Under the pieces are notes generated by a model that made no database searches, was not told the DNA's origin, and saw only the letters and a list, made by a program, of their open reading frames with translations. Below, piece after piece: positions 54,836 to 64,000 of a stretch of 64,000 bases of DNA (its first letter is position 1; the number at the start of each line of letters is the position of its first letter). A program made the position numbers and the translations under genes. This DNA is from Hymenopellis radicata. Taxonomy: Eukaryota; Basidiomycota; Agaricomycetes; Agaricales; Physalacriaceae. The stretch covers positions 62,001 to 126,000 of the forward strand of contig JADNRX010000133.1 of NCBI GenBank assembly GCA_015501595.1, given 5' to 3'.

Positions 54836-55601
54836 CTATTCATTACGGGTGACTCTCAAAGAGTTCGCGAGTCCATTAGCTTCCGCCACCACCCCCACCG
54901 CCATCTCCACCGCCCCCGCCCCCACCATCTCCTCCCCTCCGCCTCCATCTCCACTACCGCCATCGCCTCCGTCGAGATCAATGTCAATCTCGTCGCTGTC
55001 CTTCTTCCTGGAACCACGCCTCGCAGTTTCGATATAGATGAACGTCACAAGGATAGCATCCACAATGTGTTCCCCTGCAGGAAACACCTCCAGGTAGGCT
55101 TTTCTCTTCTTGGTGAAGAGACGTGAATGTTTACGGTGGAATTTCGCAACGGGGGTGTTGCCGAGCATTCCGCTCCGGACGAGCTGCGAGGCCATGAGCA
55201 CTGCAGTGCAACAAACGCGCGTATGTACATACCTCTGGCTTGCTCTTCTTGATAATCCACTTGTACTCGTTCCCATCAGGTGCCACAAATGTTTGTCCCC
55301 TATGTACGCGTGAGCGACATGGCCGATCGCGTCATTCAAGTACTTACCCCGACCATCCTTTGTGAAAGTATTTCTTCGCCTTGACCTCCCGCCGCCCAAC
55401 CTCCAGCACCGTAGATCCGCCCTTCTTCCAGCGTATGCGCGCAACGGTGTCGGAGCCTTGTGTGATGACGGTCTTCTTCCCAAACATCGACCACGGCGTC
55501 TTCACTTGGAATACCGGCCGCCCATCCGATGTCGTGTATATGCTGTCTGCGATCTTGTTTCCAGAGGAGAGGTATAGATTCATTGATGGTTGGGATTGCA
55601 A
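54836..55601 (-). CDS. DUF6593-family protein
   Basis: Small Agaricomycete protein of unknown function. The ATG is at 55599-55601. The first exon includes LSSGNKIADSIYTTSDGRPVF and SMFGKKTVITQGSDTVARIRW, typical of DUF6593. Introns near 55315-55345 and 55196-55228 join RGQTFVAPDGNEYKWIIKK and LVRSGMLGNTPVAKFHRKHS. The conserved end AYLEVFPAGEHIVDAILVTF precedes a Gly/Asp-rich tail to 54836. The opposite-strand ORF at 54764-55126 is a shadow. Confidence 0.82.
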
Positions 55602-55840
55602 GTCAATGGAACCTTCCTTTTATACAATGACGAACGAAAGTGCTGTGCTGACGTCAACTGCGCACGATGGGACGTGTTTCAAGCACAGAGTCAGGACTAA
55701 CAAGTGGTGCGCAGTTGGATAGCTTGGTGGAGCGAGAGTGGACGAAGATCATTGTACCCGGAAGACGAGCCGACGATGTTTCAAATAGGATCGCCACACT
55801 ATCCTCGGTGACAAGTCACGTCGATAGAGGCGTACGCAAA

Positions 55841-56804
55841 TCATTTATCATTCTCCCCAGGATCCGTGCTAGTGAGTAGATACTTGATCAAGGCCCTCAC
55901 GACCCGCACATTGACGCTATTGCCTATCAGTGATTTGCGTGAAATGTCGTCTGGAAATGAAAAGTGCTCCTCCCCCAGTGGGGTGAAATCAAATAACTGT
56001 AGTAGCTCCTCTGGTGCAACATATCTGAGATGGAGCGGCGCGAGTATCTTTACTGCATCGACCTCGCCTACAGCTTGGGAGGCTAGGAACTTGTCAAAGA
56101 CTTGTGTAGTCTGTAGGAAATTCAGCATCACCCTCTAGTTGTGGGTAACACTTACATCTAAAGTCGGCTCCATTTGAAGAATAGAACCAGCGCGTTCCAC
56201 GAGCTGCGTGTAGCTCATGTGACAGTTGAGATTGGATCGCTCGGAAGGTATGAACAACACCAACCTCTGCATGTTCCGGGTGTACAATATCGAAAAGACG
56301 ACCCCACTTTTGCAGGACTTTGTGAGAAATGTCATACTCCTCAGCGATCGAAGCAAAGAAACATCTCTATTCTCGACGTCTGGATTGACGGAGGAGCTTT
56401 TGAGTTGATCGTTGAGTGAGAAATTCCTGGCAAGCATCTGATCTATCCGGCTAGAGTTTGGCACGCCAAATTGCGAGAGCGAAAGCACGAGCTCGTCGTA
56501 TGATATCGGTATTAGCTCTTCAATATTGGAAGCGATGCACGTTGGACACACCTCAAGTCAGGCGACATTTTCGACCACCATATAGTCCGGACGTCGGGCC
56601 TCGGTCATCTGGGGCACAACGCGTTGTAGTCTGGAACTAACACAGAGATGTTCGCCGACAAGACGTTGACGGAAAATTGTGGGTGTAGACACGACAAGCG
56701 GTCTGGTCCCAATCGTATGAGGCAAGAACCTGTACGGGCTGGGGAAATGAGCACCAGGAGAGGGCAAGATGGAGTCCGCTGTAGAATTCGACTGCAGACA
56801 TCAT
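55841..56804 (-). pseudogene. DNMT2-like cytosine-5 methyltransferase, decayed
   Basis: DNMT2/TRDMT1 enzymes methylate C38 of tRNA-Asp. Here the start MMSAVEFYSG (ATG 56804) resembles motif I, but the following Gly pair is missing (FYSG then LHLALS). VLASYDWDQTACRVYTHNFP matches motif II-III. The PCQP catalytic-cysteine region that should follow is absent. PDYMVVENV (motif VI) appears just after, then a stop and frame change. LSLSQFGVPNSS (motif VIII) and SRKSLIGNSVNVRVVRALIKYL (motif X) close the gene at 55841. Loss of the catalytic Cys and the frame break indicate a pseudogene or a misassembled locus. Confidence 0.65.
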
Positions 56805-57018
56805 GGCGGTCGAAGGAAAGACCGGCGTTGGACACACAACCAAACAAATCAACGTTGATTAGACGCGTTCATCAATGTCAGAAAGGTTTCTCTCCATACG
56901 CGCTTTCTGACGTGTCTATAGCTTGCAGTTGCCCCAAAAATGAAGGACCTGACCGAGGATGAGCTTAATAAGCTCACGATCCCTCCGCGAAAAGACAAAA
57001 GCTGAATCAGAAAACAAT

Positions 57019-58622
57019 TCAAATTTCTGCCTTTCCATCTCGTTTGTACACCTTTGCGCCCCTCATAACGAAGCGTATTCTGTCCAGCGTCCCTTCAAAG
57101 TCCTCTTCAATGTCTCCTTCCAAAGCTACTATGTCCGCCGCCCAGCCTACTTCCAACACGCCGAACTTTAGATCATGGTCACCAGTGGCACCCGAGTCTC
57201 GATTTCCGCGCGGTCGTAAACACTCCCATCCTCCAAGGGTGCACCACCGAAGCACTCTCCTGTACGGCGCACCTAATCGCGCCATAAGCTTCATCTCTAG
57301 TGCATTTTCGCCATGATTGAAGACACCGGTATCGCCGCCACAGGCGATGTTATCCATCCCGATGTCTAAGGCTTTGCGGAATGTTTTCTGCATACCACTC
57401 CACATCTCTGGTCTCGCATCTGCCATCTTGTAATACGCGGAGAGCGTTGGTACCCAGCTAGTATCGCGTTGAGCAGCAAGGCTGTGGATGATGTTGTTTT
57501 CGTGCAGACCGCTGCCGTGTTCGATGGAGTCTGCGGCGGAGTAGAGATGATACCCCTTGGTAGTGTTGACGTGCACCGCGACTTTTACGTCGCTGTTATG
57601 TGCGATGTCTATCATGGCGTCTACTTCTGCCTTGGTGAATGTTGGGAACGACTGGGAAGCAGTTCCTGGGGAAACGCCAGACATGCGTGCTCGAATCGGA
57701 TAGTCTAAAGACTAGTCAACTCACAAACTAAGTTCGTCTGTAAGAGAACATACCTCCGTACAACTAAGCCGATTTCTAGGTGTCAGAAAGATGCAGAGGA
57801 TCGTGAAGTTAAACAGCTTCATACCTTGATGCAGTCTGCCCCGGCGCCGATCTGTCTTCGGACGGCGTTCACGCAAGCATCAACACCGCCTGCCACTTCA
57901 GCGCCAGTGATCCCTTCGACGCCATCTTGGTTTACATGTATAGCACTCCTCGGACCTCAACGAGAAGGTCAGCGAATAACGGATGAAGATAAAGAGCATA
58001 CTCACCGTAGCTCCCCGGTGGAACTATAGCTCTGTTCGCTGTGAAATATCGTGGACCAGGAATCATTGGATTGGGACCTGATAAGCAATGACGCAGCCCG
58101 ATATCGGCATCGCCAGCTCCTTCGGTACCCAGATCGCTGCAAGAGTAAAGCATAAAGATGATGGTGGGGCCACCAATCGACAAGAACGCGTACCGAACGG
58201 TAGTGAAACCTGCCATAAGAGTCTTTCTGGCGTGAATGGTCGCCCGTATCGTGCGTTCGGCAACGCTTTCCTTCGTCACCTGGTCGTTCCATGACGTTTC
58301 CGAGTACGCATGAAGAAAAACTGAGTGCTCGATAAGCATTGAAACGAGAAGAGGGAGAGTTCGTACAATGGACATGCGCGTCGACAAAACCAGGTAGAAC
58401 CGTGAGATGAAGGAGGTTGATTACTTCTGCGGAATCATCGCTTTTGAAGGAAGTTGGCGTGTAGGGCTGGATGTTAGTGATAAGCCCTGTGGCTTTGGAG
58501 ACCGTGATAACCTGGTTCTCCAAGAATCTTTCTTGGCGGGAATTGAACATCCGACCAGCAAGAATGTACACAAGGGCATCTTGCGCGTCGTTGAGGTGCA
58601 GTGATGGTATGACTTTGGTCAT
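57019..58622 (-). CDS. Amidohydrolase, imidazolonepropionase-like
   Basis: Metal-dependent hydrolase with a composite TIM barrel; actual substrate unknown. The ATG at 58620-58622 begins MTKVIPSLHLNDAQDALVYI. The metal-binding HxH is in LPGFVDAHVH (about 58380). ARKTLMAGFTTVRDLG crosses an intron near 58135-58190. DACVNAVRRQIGAGADCIK is encoded around 57835-57905. The C-terminal part at 57019-57684 has VAVHVNTTKGYHLYSAADSIEHGSGL with the metal-site His residues, GGDTGVF with the catalytic Asp, and a tail LEGDIEEDFEGTLDRIRFVM. About 440 residues after splicing. It is divergent from the VPS15 5' remnant. Confidence 0.87.
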
Positions 58623-58684
58623 GGGTGTCTAACAACACGACCTAAAACTTGGCTCGGGTCAGCGAGAAGGTTGTGAGAGTGTGT

Positions 58685-59123
58685 TTGTTGAGATCACCGA
58701 TAAGAAGCGATAGTGTGAGGATGGACTGCCGGCAACGAGCCTAACCGAAATGCTCAAATTTCGGATTCTGACCAAACAAGTCCTGTGTAATATAATACGC
58801 ACAGAAAATGCATTATTGAGCAGAGTGTCAAACCCAGCGGTTGAGGCGAAGGCACGGCGGTTATGCCAAGCTTGTCTCCTACCGCCGACATTGCGCTCAC
58901 CCAATTGTATTCATGTTCTCTAGGTCGACGACGACGAGCAATATTGCGATCTAAATGGGAAACGCACAGTCCGGATCGACGCTGACGCGTTGGACTCGTA
59001 TGTGTCAGAATTGGGAGGTATGAGAAGATGTGCGCTTTCAGAGGAATGAGCTCAAAATCTAAGCATGTCGCAGTATCGGCTCGGCTCGATTTCTCAAGAC
59101 TGTCAAATGCCGCCACACGAATG
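58685..59123 (+). pseudogene. VPS15 promoter and 5' remnant
   Basis: Matches 62158-62703, i.e. the promoter plus first exon, first intron and start of exon 2 of full VPS15. The ATG at 58955 starts MGNAQSGSTLTR, then a 10 bp deletion breaks the frame (ACGCGTTGGACTCG for ACGCGTACAACGGGCGCGTTGGACTCG). Further small deletions occur at GGAGGTATGAGAAG. Homology stops at GCCGCCACACGAATG (59123). The fragment cannot encode a kinase. Confidence 0.9.
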
Positions 59124-59670
59124 TTGAGATCACAGATAAGATCATCGTAATAACACAAAATGCTACCGAATTTATTGACCATGACAAATATCCATCCCTC
59201 ATCATAGACCCGCCATTCCTGTACTAAAATTCGCGGAAATACTTAGCGAAGAATCAAGTCGCATTAGGTCTTTCGCCAAGCTGTTGCGCTCAGTCAGATA
59301 CGATAGCTGGCTAGCTTACGCCTCGGTTGACCTACGAACTCTCCATCCCTTCTAATTGTTCGCCTACGACCAATGGGGTTTGCAGAGCGGTCATGACAGC
59401 GTGCCCAAATTTAAAGCACGTCACATATGGGACTCGAAATTGACAGGTAAGGATCGCGCTGCCAGTCTAACCCATGTACTCATGCGCCTTCAGTTCATCT
59501 TTTCCTTCAGCTTTTGAAGCGAAGAAAGCCTTCTTCAGTAGGCTAAACGTTTACAACCTTTAGCGTCCCCTGTACGCTAAATGAATCGTCCAGGAACCGA
59601 GGAAGAACGCGCTATAGTAGCTATCCGATTAAGCATAAAAGAACCGTCCTCTTCCTCTTCCCTTTCGCCA
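59124..59670. other. No gene seen
   Basis: Spacer between the VPS15 remnant and the P450 gene, presumably holding the P450 promoter. Confidence 0.4.
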
Positions 59671-61982
59671 ATGGACGCATACGTGGCGACTGCTGCCCTC
59701 GTCTTTTTTGCTATTGCCGCTTATTTCAGTCTCCTGAAAACCGGTCGACGTGAAAATGGCCTGCCTCCTGGACCGCCGACGATACCACTGATAGGGAATC
59801 TGCTTGATTTCCCCAAGGAGTACGCATATCTCAAGTACGTTTCGACAATGATCAAGTCATGTCTTAAACTCGTCTCTCACCTATGTATAGGCTGACGGAG
59901 TGGGCTGCTCAATATGGCAGCATATATTCTGTATTTTTAGCTTCTCGGTCAATTCATGGCGCGCTCTGACTAGAAGGATGTATAGTTAAAATTGGGTTCT
60001 GGCACGGTTATAGTTCTTTCGAGTGCGGCCGCGGTCAAAGAGCTCTTAGACCAGCAAAGCTGGGCTACTGCCGATCGCTTTGCGTTCTATCTCGGGGACC
60101 TCGTCACGGATGGCATGCACCTCCTTTTGCGCAACTACGGTTCGTCAAATTCTCTGAGTAACCACCTACACGATTTTGACCAAGTCAGACGATCTTGGGC
60201 GCACGCTTCGGAAGGGGGCTCAGGTCGTATTAACCCCGCAGGCATCAGCGCGTCATTTTCCCATCCAACACGCCGAGGCGACACAGTTGATGTACGATTT
60301 TATGAAACATCCCGAGGTCTGTGGGACGCTCCTTCAATATTTAATCCACGCCGAAAACTGATTTGCATCATGTCGCTGTCAGGCATTCTTCAATCACATT
60401 CGGCGCTACACGGACTCTGTTATATCCTCCGTCGTCGTCGGAAAGCGTTCTCCGAGCTACGAGTCCGAGCATACGGTATTGTTCTACGAGTTTGTCGAAC
60501 GCTGGGACACCTATCTTGCTCCGGGAGCGCACCCGCCGGTCGATATGGTCCCGATCCTCAAGTACTTACCGGAGGTCTTGGCGCCGTGGAAGAAGGAGTC
60601 TAGGGAGTTGCGGAGGATGCAGCGTAAGCTGTACTACACCTCGTTGCGGGAGTGTGAGGAACGACTAGAACGTGGCGAGGGGAATGATTGTTATTTGGAG
60701 GAATTGATACAGCGACAGGACGAGTTGAAGTTGAGTCGGGATCAATCGCGTGAGTGATATTATGTTCAGCGTCGATATTCGACTGATCCCAGGTGTAGAT
60801 ACCTGGCGGGTGTTCTCGTCGAGGGTGGAGCCAGCACGACTGCGAGTTTTTTGCTCTGCCTTGTTTTGGCTTTGGTCAGCTACCCCGAGACTCAGCGTAA
60901 AGCACAAGAAGAGATCGATCGAGTTGTCGGGCACGACCGAACACCAACGCTTGCTGACTATGATAGTCTTCCCTATACTCAGGCCTTCATTCAAGAAGTT
61001 TGTGAACTTATCGTTGTACCACTGACATCCCTCTGACTGTCCCGTGAAGGTACACCGGACACGACCCGTAGCGCCTACTGTTCCTCATGGCACGACCGTG
61101 GCCCAGAAGGTTACTTTCTCACATTGATCGTGGCGTTCTGACAGTGCTGAAGGTTCGTTAGTACCAAGGATATGTTATACCCAAGGGGCGGTGATCTTTC
61201 TTAATGCTTGTAAGCCCGCCTTGTTCTAATCTGATAGCGGACTCGTCCTTACGCATAAATACTGATTGCAGGGGGAATTTACCACGATCCAGGTAAGTAG
61301 ATCATTGTCTAACTATTTTCGTACCTGACGTTCGGACAAGATGCCTTTGACGAACCGGAGGCGTTTATCCCTGAAAGATATCTCAAGTCGCGACATGGTA
61401 CGAAGGAGGGGTTTGACGATACGGACTTTCGAAATAACTTTGGATTCGGGAGCGGACGGGTGAGAGTAGAGTGGCGTCGGGTCCACATGTGATACTCTGC
61501 TCATGATCAACATGTATAGCGCATTTGTCCGGGGCAGATTCTAGCGAGTAACTCTCTCGTTAGTTCGTCTATGCCCTGCTCAGAACGTGTGGGCTGATAT
61601 GACTATAACTCGGATAGGCGATCATCATGATGAACTTGATATGGGCATTCGACTTTGCGCCTGCAAATAAGGATGCGGGAAGCCCTTATGATATCAAGAA
61701 CTTCTTCACGGTCTGTCTTATTGCATGTCTCTGTCGTACTCGCGTCCTGAATATTATCGGCAGGGCTTGACGTGCTCTGCGCGTCCCTTCGAGTGCAATA
61801 TAACGCTACGCAGTGGGGCGAAGGAGAAAATTATCGAGCAGCAGTTCATTGATGCTATACGCGTGTTTGAGAACTTTGAGAGCACTTTGGGACCCGCTGA
61901 TAGGAGTATATCCGAAGGACGCGTACCACTGGTCAATAAAGCGGTCGTGTTACGAGGAAAGACCATCATCAGGTGTTTATGA
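59671..61982 (+). CDS. Cytochrome P450 monooxygenase (C)
   Basis: A P450 distinct from the 7-13 kb pair. The chosen ATG at 59671 gives MDAYVATAALVFFAIAAYFS, a membrane anchor, then LPPGPPTIPLIGN. Further segments across many short introns: TLRKGAQVVLTPQASARHFP (C-helix), GVLVEGGASTTASFLLCL (I-helix), HRTRPVAPTVPHGT, DEPEAFIPERYLKSRHG (PERF-like), FGFGSGR then RICPGQILASNSL (haem loop across an intron near 61458-61518), and PFECNITLRSGAKEKIIEQQ at the C-terminus. All hallmark motifs are present. Exon ends near 60140 and 61030-61280 are uncertain. It lies between the VPS15 remnant and full VPS15. Confidence 0.82.
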
Positions 61983-62157
61983 ACGCGTCGCTCTCTCTGC
62001 TTCTTTACATTCTGAATCGTCTGGTTTATAGACGAGTCCTTCCACGAGATTGAATCAATATATAGACGAGTCTGTCACTCACTGGAGTGCATTGCACTAT
62101 AATTACGAGCTCTGACATTGGGAGCTCGGTATCTGTGAGCTCGGACTCGAACAATGA

Positions 62158-62511
62158 TCGATAAGAAGCGATCACTGAAGGAGAAAGTGTGAGGATGGAC
62201 TGCCGGCAACGACTAACCGAAATTTCGGGTATGTTCTGTACAGATTCTGACCAAACAAGTCCTGTGTAATAATAGTAATACGCACAGAAAATACATTATT
62301 GAGCAGAGTGTCATTAGACGCGTTAGACGTCAAGAGCGCAGAGCGGTTGAGGTGAAAGTGCCGAACGGCAAACGCCGGGCGGAGATTCAAATAGACGGGC
62401 CTTCGGCACGGCGGTTATGCCAAGCTTGTCTCCTACCGCCGACATTGCGCTCACCCAATTGTATTCATGTCCTCTAGGTCGACGACGACGAGGAGCAATA
62501 TTGCGATCTAA
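62158..62511 (+). promoter_or_regulatory. VPS15 upstream region
   Basis: Shared with the remnant copy at 58693-58954 but longer: about 70 extra bases lie near 62315-62400 that the remnant lacks. A conserved run GTCTCCTACCGCCGACATTG precedes the start codon in both copies. Confidence 0.5.
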
Positions 62512-64000
62512 ATGGGAAACGCACAGTCCGGATCGACGCTGACGCGTACAACGGGCGCGTTGGACTCGTATGTGTCGGAATTGGGAGGTGATATTGTCTA
62601 TGAGAAGAGGTGCGCATTCAGAGGAATGAGCTCAATATCTAAGCATGTCGCAGTATCGGCTCGGCTCGATTTCTCAAGACCGTTAAATGCCGCCACACGA
62701 ATGGATTCCTCGTGGTCAAGATATTCGTCAAGCCTGACCCCGGCCTAACCTTGCGGAATTACCATCGTCGACTAAAGTGTACGTGCATCTTTTATGTCTA
62801 AGATTATGTTGTTGATGTTGTAGGCAGTGGACCGTGAAGCGCTGGCCGATATCGCCAATGTATACAACTATCAATCATTCGTAGAGACGGACAAGGCTGG
62901 CTATATCGTCCGCCAATGGGTAGCAAGCAACCTCTACGATCGTATTAGGTGGGCTAGTACCAGATTTTATTTTCACCCGCTCATATTTCACAGCACACGA
63001 CCATTCCTCAGTCTCATTGAGAAGAAATGGATAACCTTCCAGCTCCTCACTGCTCTCCGAGACGCTCGAAATCGCAAGGTCTCCCATGGCGACATCAAGT
63101 CTGAGAATATCCTTGTGACGTCCTGGAATTGGGTCTATCTTTCCGACTTTGCTTCTTACAAACCCACCTATTTACCTTTGGACGACCCTTCAGACTTTTC
63201 CTTCTTCTTCGACACGTCTGGTCGTCGGACTTGCTACATTGCTCCAGAGCGTTTCTACACCGCGGCGAATAATCCAGCCCTCAGTGCGAAGAAATCGCGA
63301 CTCATGGAGGACAACGAGGGCAAGAGGGATGGAAAGGTCACAGAGTCAATGGACTGCTTCAGCGTCGGATGCGTTATTGCCGAGTTGTTCCTGGAAGGGG
63401 CTCCCTTGTTTACTCTCAGCCAGCTGTTCAAGTTTAGAGAAAGCGAGTACAGCGTGGACAGCGCTCTTTCTAATATCGAGGATGAAGGTATCCGAGTGAG
63501 GCCCCCCATCTCAATTCACATCCGTGTTCTGATTTTGGACAGTAGAATTTAATCAAGCAGATGATCAGTCTCGATCCCTCGGCACGACCGACATTCGACA
63601 CCCTCCTGCATACATCCCGAGGGACGGTGTTTCCCGAATCATTCTTCAGCTTTTTGCACAACTACGTTACCTCCGTCAACGACTTGCCTGTTGAATCTCC
63701 GTTCAAGGTATCGTCATCTTCGTCGGCTATACCATCCTCAGCGACGACCTCCGCGTCGAACAGACCTGTCAGTACACAAACGGAACGAATACCTACTGAT
63801 CCCTCCAACGAGCCTCTACCCGGCGATTCTGACCATCGATTGCAAAGGATATGGGCAGACTACGAGAGCGTAGAACCATACCTGGTACCAGACACACTGG
63901 AGGAAACGGTTATGGACGTGAAGATCGACTACAACTCGTCGATTGTCACTTCTAGAGCATTTCAGGTAGATCCTCCGATCATGTGGCTTTCGTGTTGCTG
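62512..64000 (+). CDS. VPS15: VPS15 protein kinase regulatory subunit of PI3-kinase, 3' end outside window
   Basis: Pseudokinase-like scaffold of the Vps34 PI3-kinase complex at endosomes and autophagosomes. The start MGNAQSGS is a consensus N-myristoylation signal. Introns at 62611-62656 and near 62758-62823 join exons into SIGSARFLKTVKCRHTNG and VVKIFVKPDPGLTLRNYHRR. The kinase core contains KVSHGDIKSENILVTSWNWV (HGD as usual in VPS15 rather than HRD), LSDFASYKPTYLPLDDPSDF and SFFFDTSGRRTCYIAPERFY. An intron near 63494-63548 leads to NLIKQMISLDPSARPTF and a Ser-rich linker. HEAT and WD40 parts lie beyond the window. Confidence 0.93.

Noticed and set aside
54764..55126. Plus-strand ORF starting MAPPEESEEIRYDDDEN
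   Set aside because: It overlaps the C-terminal exon of the DUF6593 gene; the Pro/His-rich part is the complement of its Gly-rich tail.

Overview
The window is genomic DNA from a filamentous basidiomycete, almost certainly an Agaricomycete (mushroom or wood-decay group). The evidence is gene density, many 45-60 bp introns with GT..AG ends, and families typical of that class: FunK1-type kinases, DUF6535 and DUF6593 proteins, F-box/LRR-like proteins in clusters, and repeated cytochrome P450s. The species cannot be named from sequence alone.

Layout. 0-6 kb: 3' part of a PHO89-type phosphate symporter, a short-chain dehydrogenase and a MYND zinc-finger protein. 6-13 kb: minus-strand cluster of P450 and F-box-like genes. 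14.4-17 kb: a decayed FunK1 kinase and a five-repeat polyubiquitin gene. 17.3-28.2 kb: replication block with ORC3, a broken 5' remnant of MCM4 head-to-head with ORC3, a DUF6535 membrane protein, and full MCM4. Both MCM4 promoters carry an ACGCGT (MCB-type) box. 28.4-28.9 kb: a 502 bp hairpin MITE. 29-31.7 kb: unrecognised multi-exon coding DNA. 32.1-41.3 kb: a tyrosine-recombinase retrotransposon of Ngaro type (gag-like, RT-RNaseH, YR) bounded by split direct repeats, with two hAT-like insertions nested in it. One of these carries a multi-exon gene-like cargo. 41.3-43.5 kb: a GH13 alpha-glucosidase. 43.9-54.6 kb: a rearranged, inverted second copy of the 7-17 kb material (F-box, P450, polyubiquitin, FunK1), mostly pseudogenes, interrupted by a 3.2 kb LTR retrotransposon without pol. 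54.8-64 kb: a DUF6593 protein, a decayed DNMT2-like methyltransferase, an amidohydrolase, a 5' remnant of VPS15, a P450, and the start of full-length VPS15.

Two themes stand out. First, mobile elements are nested with readable boundaries: target duplications, terminal repeats, and a common ATT at the recombinase junctions. Second, the window contains repeated partial duplication of housekeeping genes. MCM4 and VPS15 each have a promoter plus 5' gene fragment a few kb upstream of the intact gene, next to a divergently transcribed neighbour, with an accessory gene in between. Polyubiquitin has a promoter-bearing, intron-containing pseudocopy. ORC3 and MCM4 both act in replication licensing; the other genes do not form an evident pathway.
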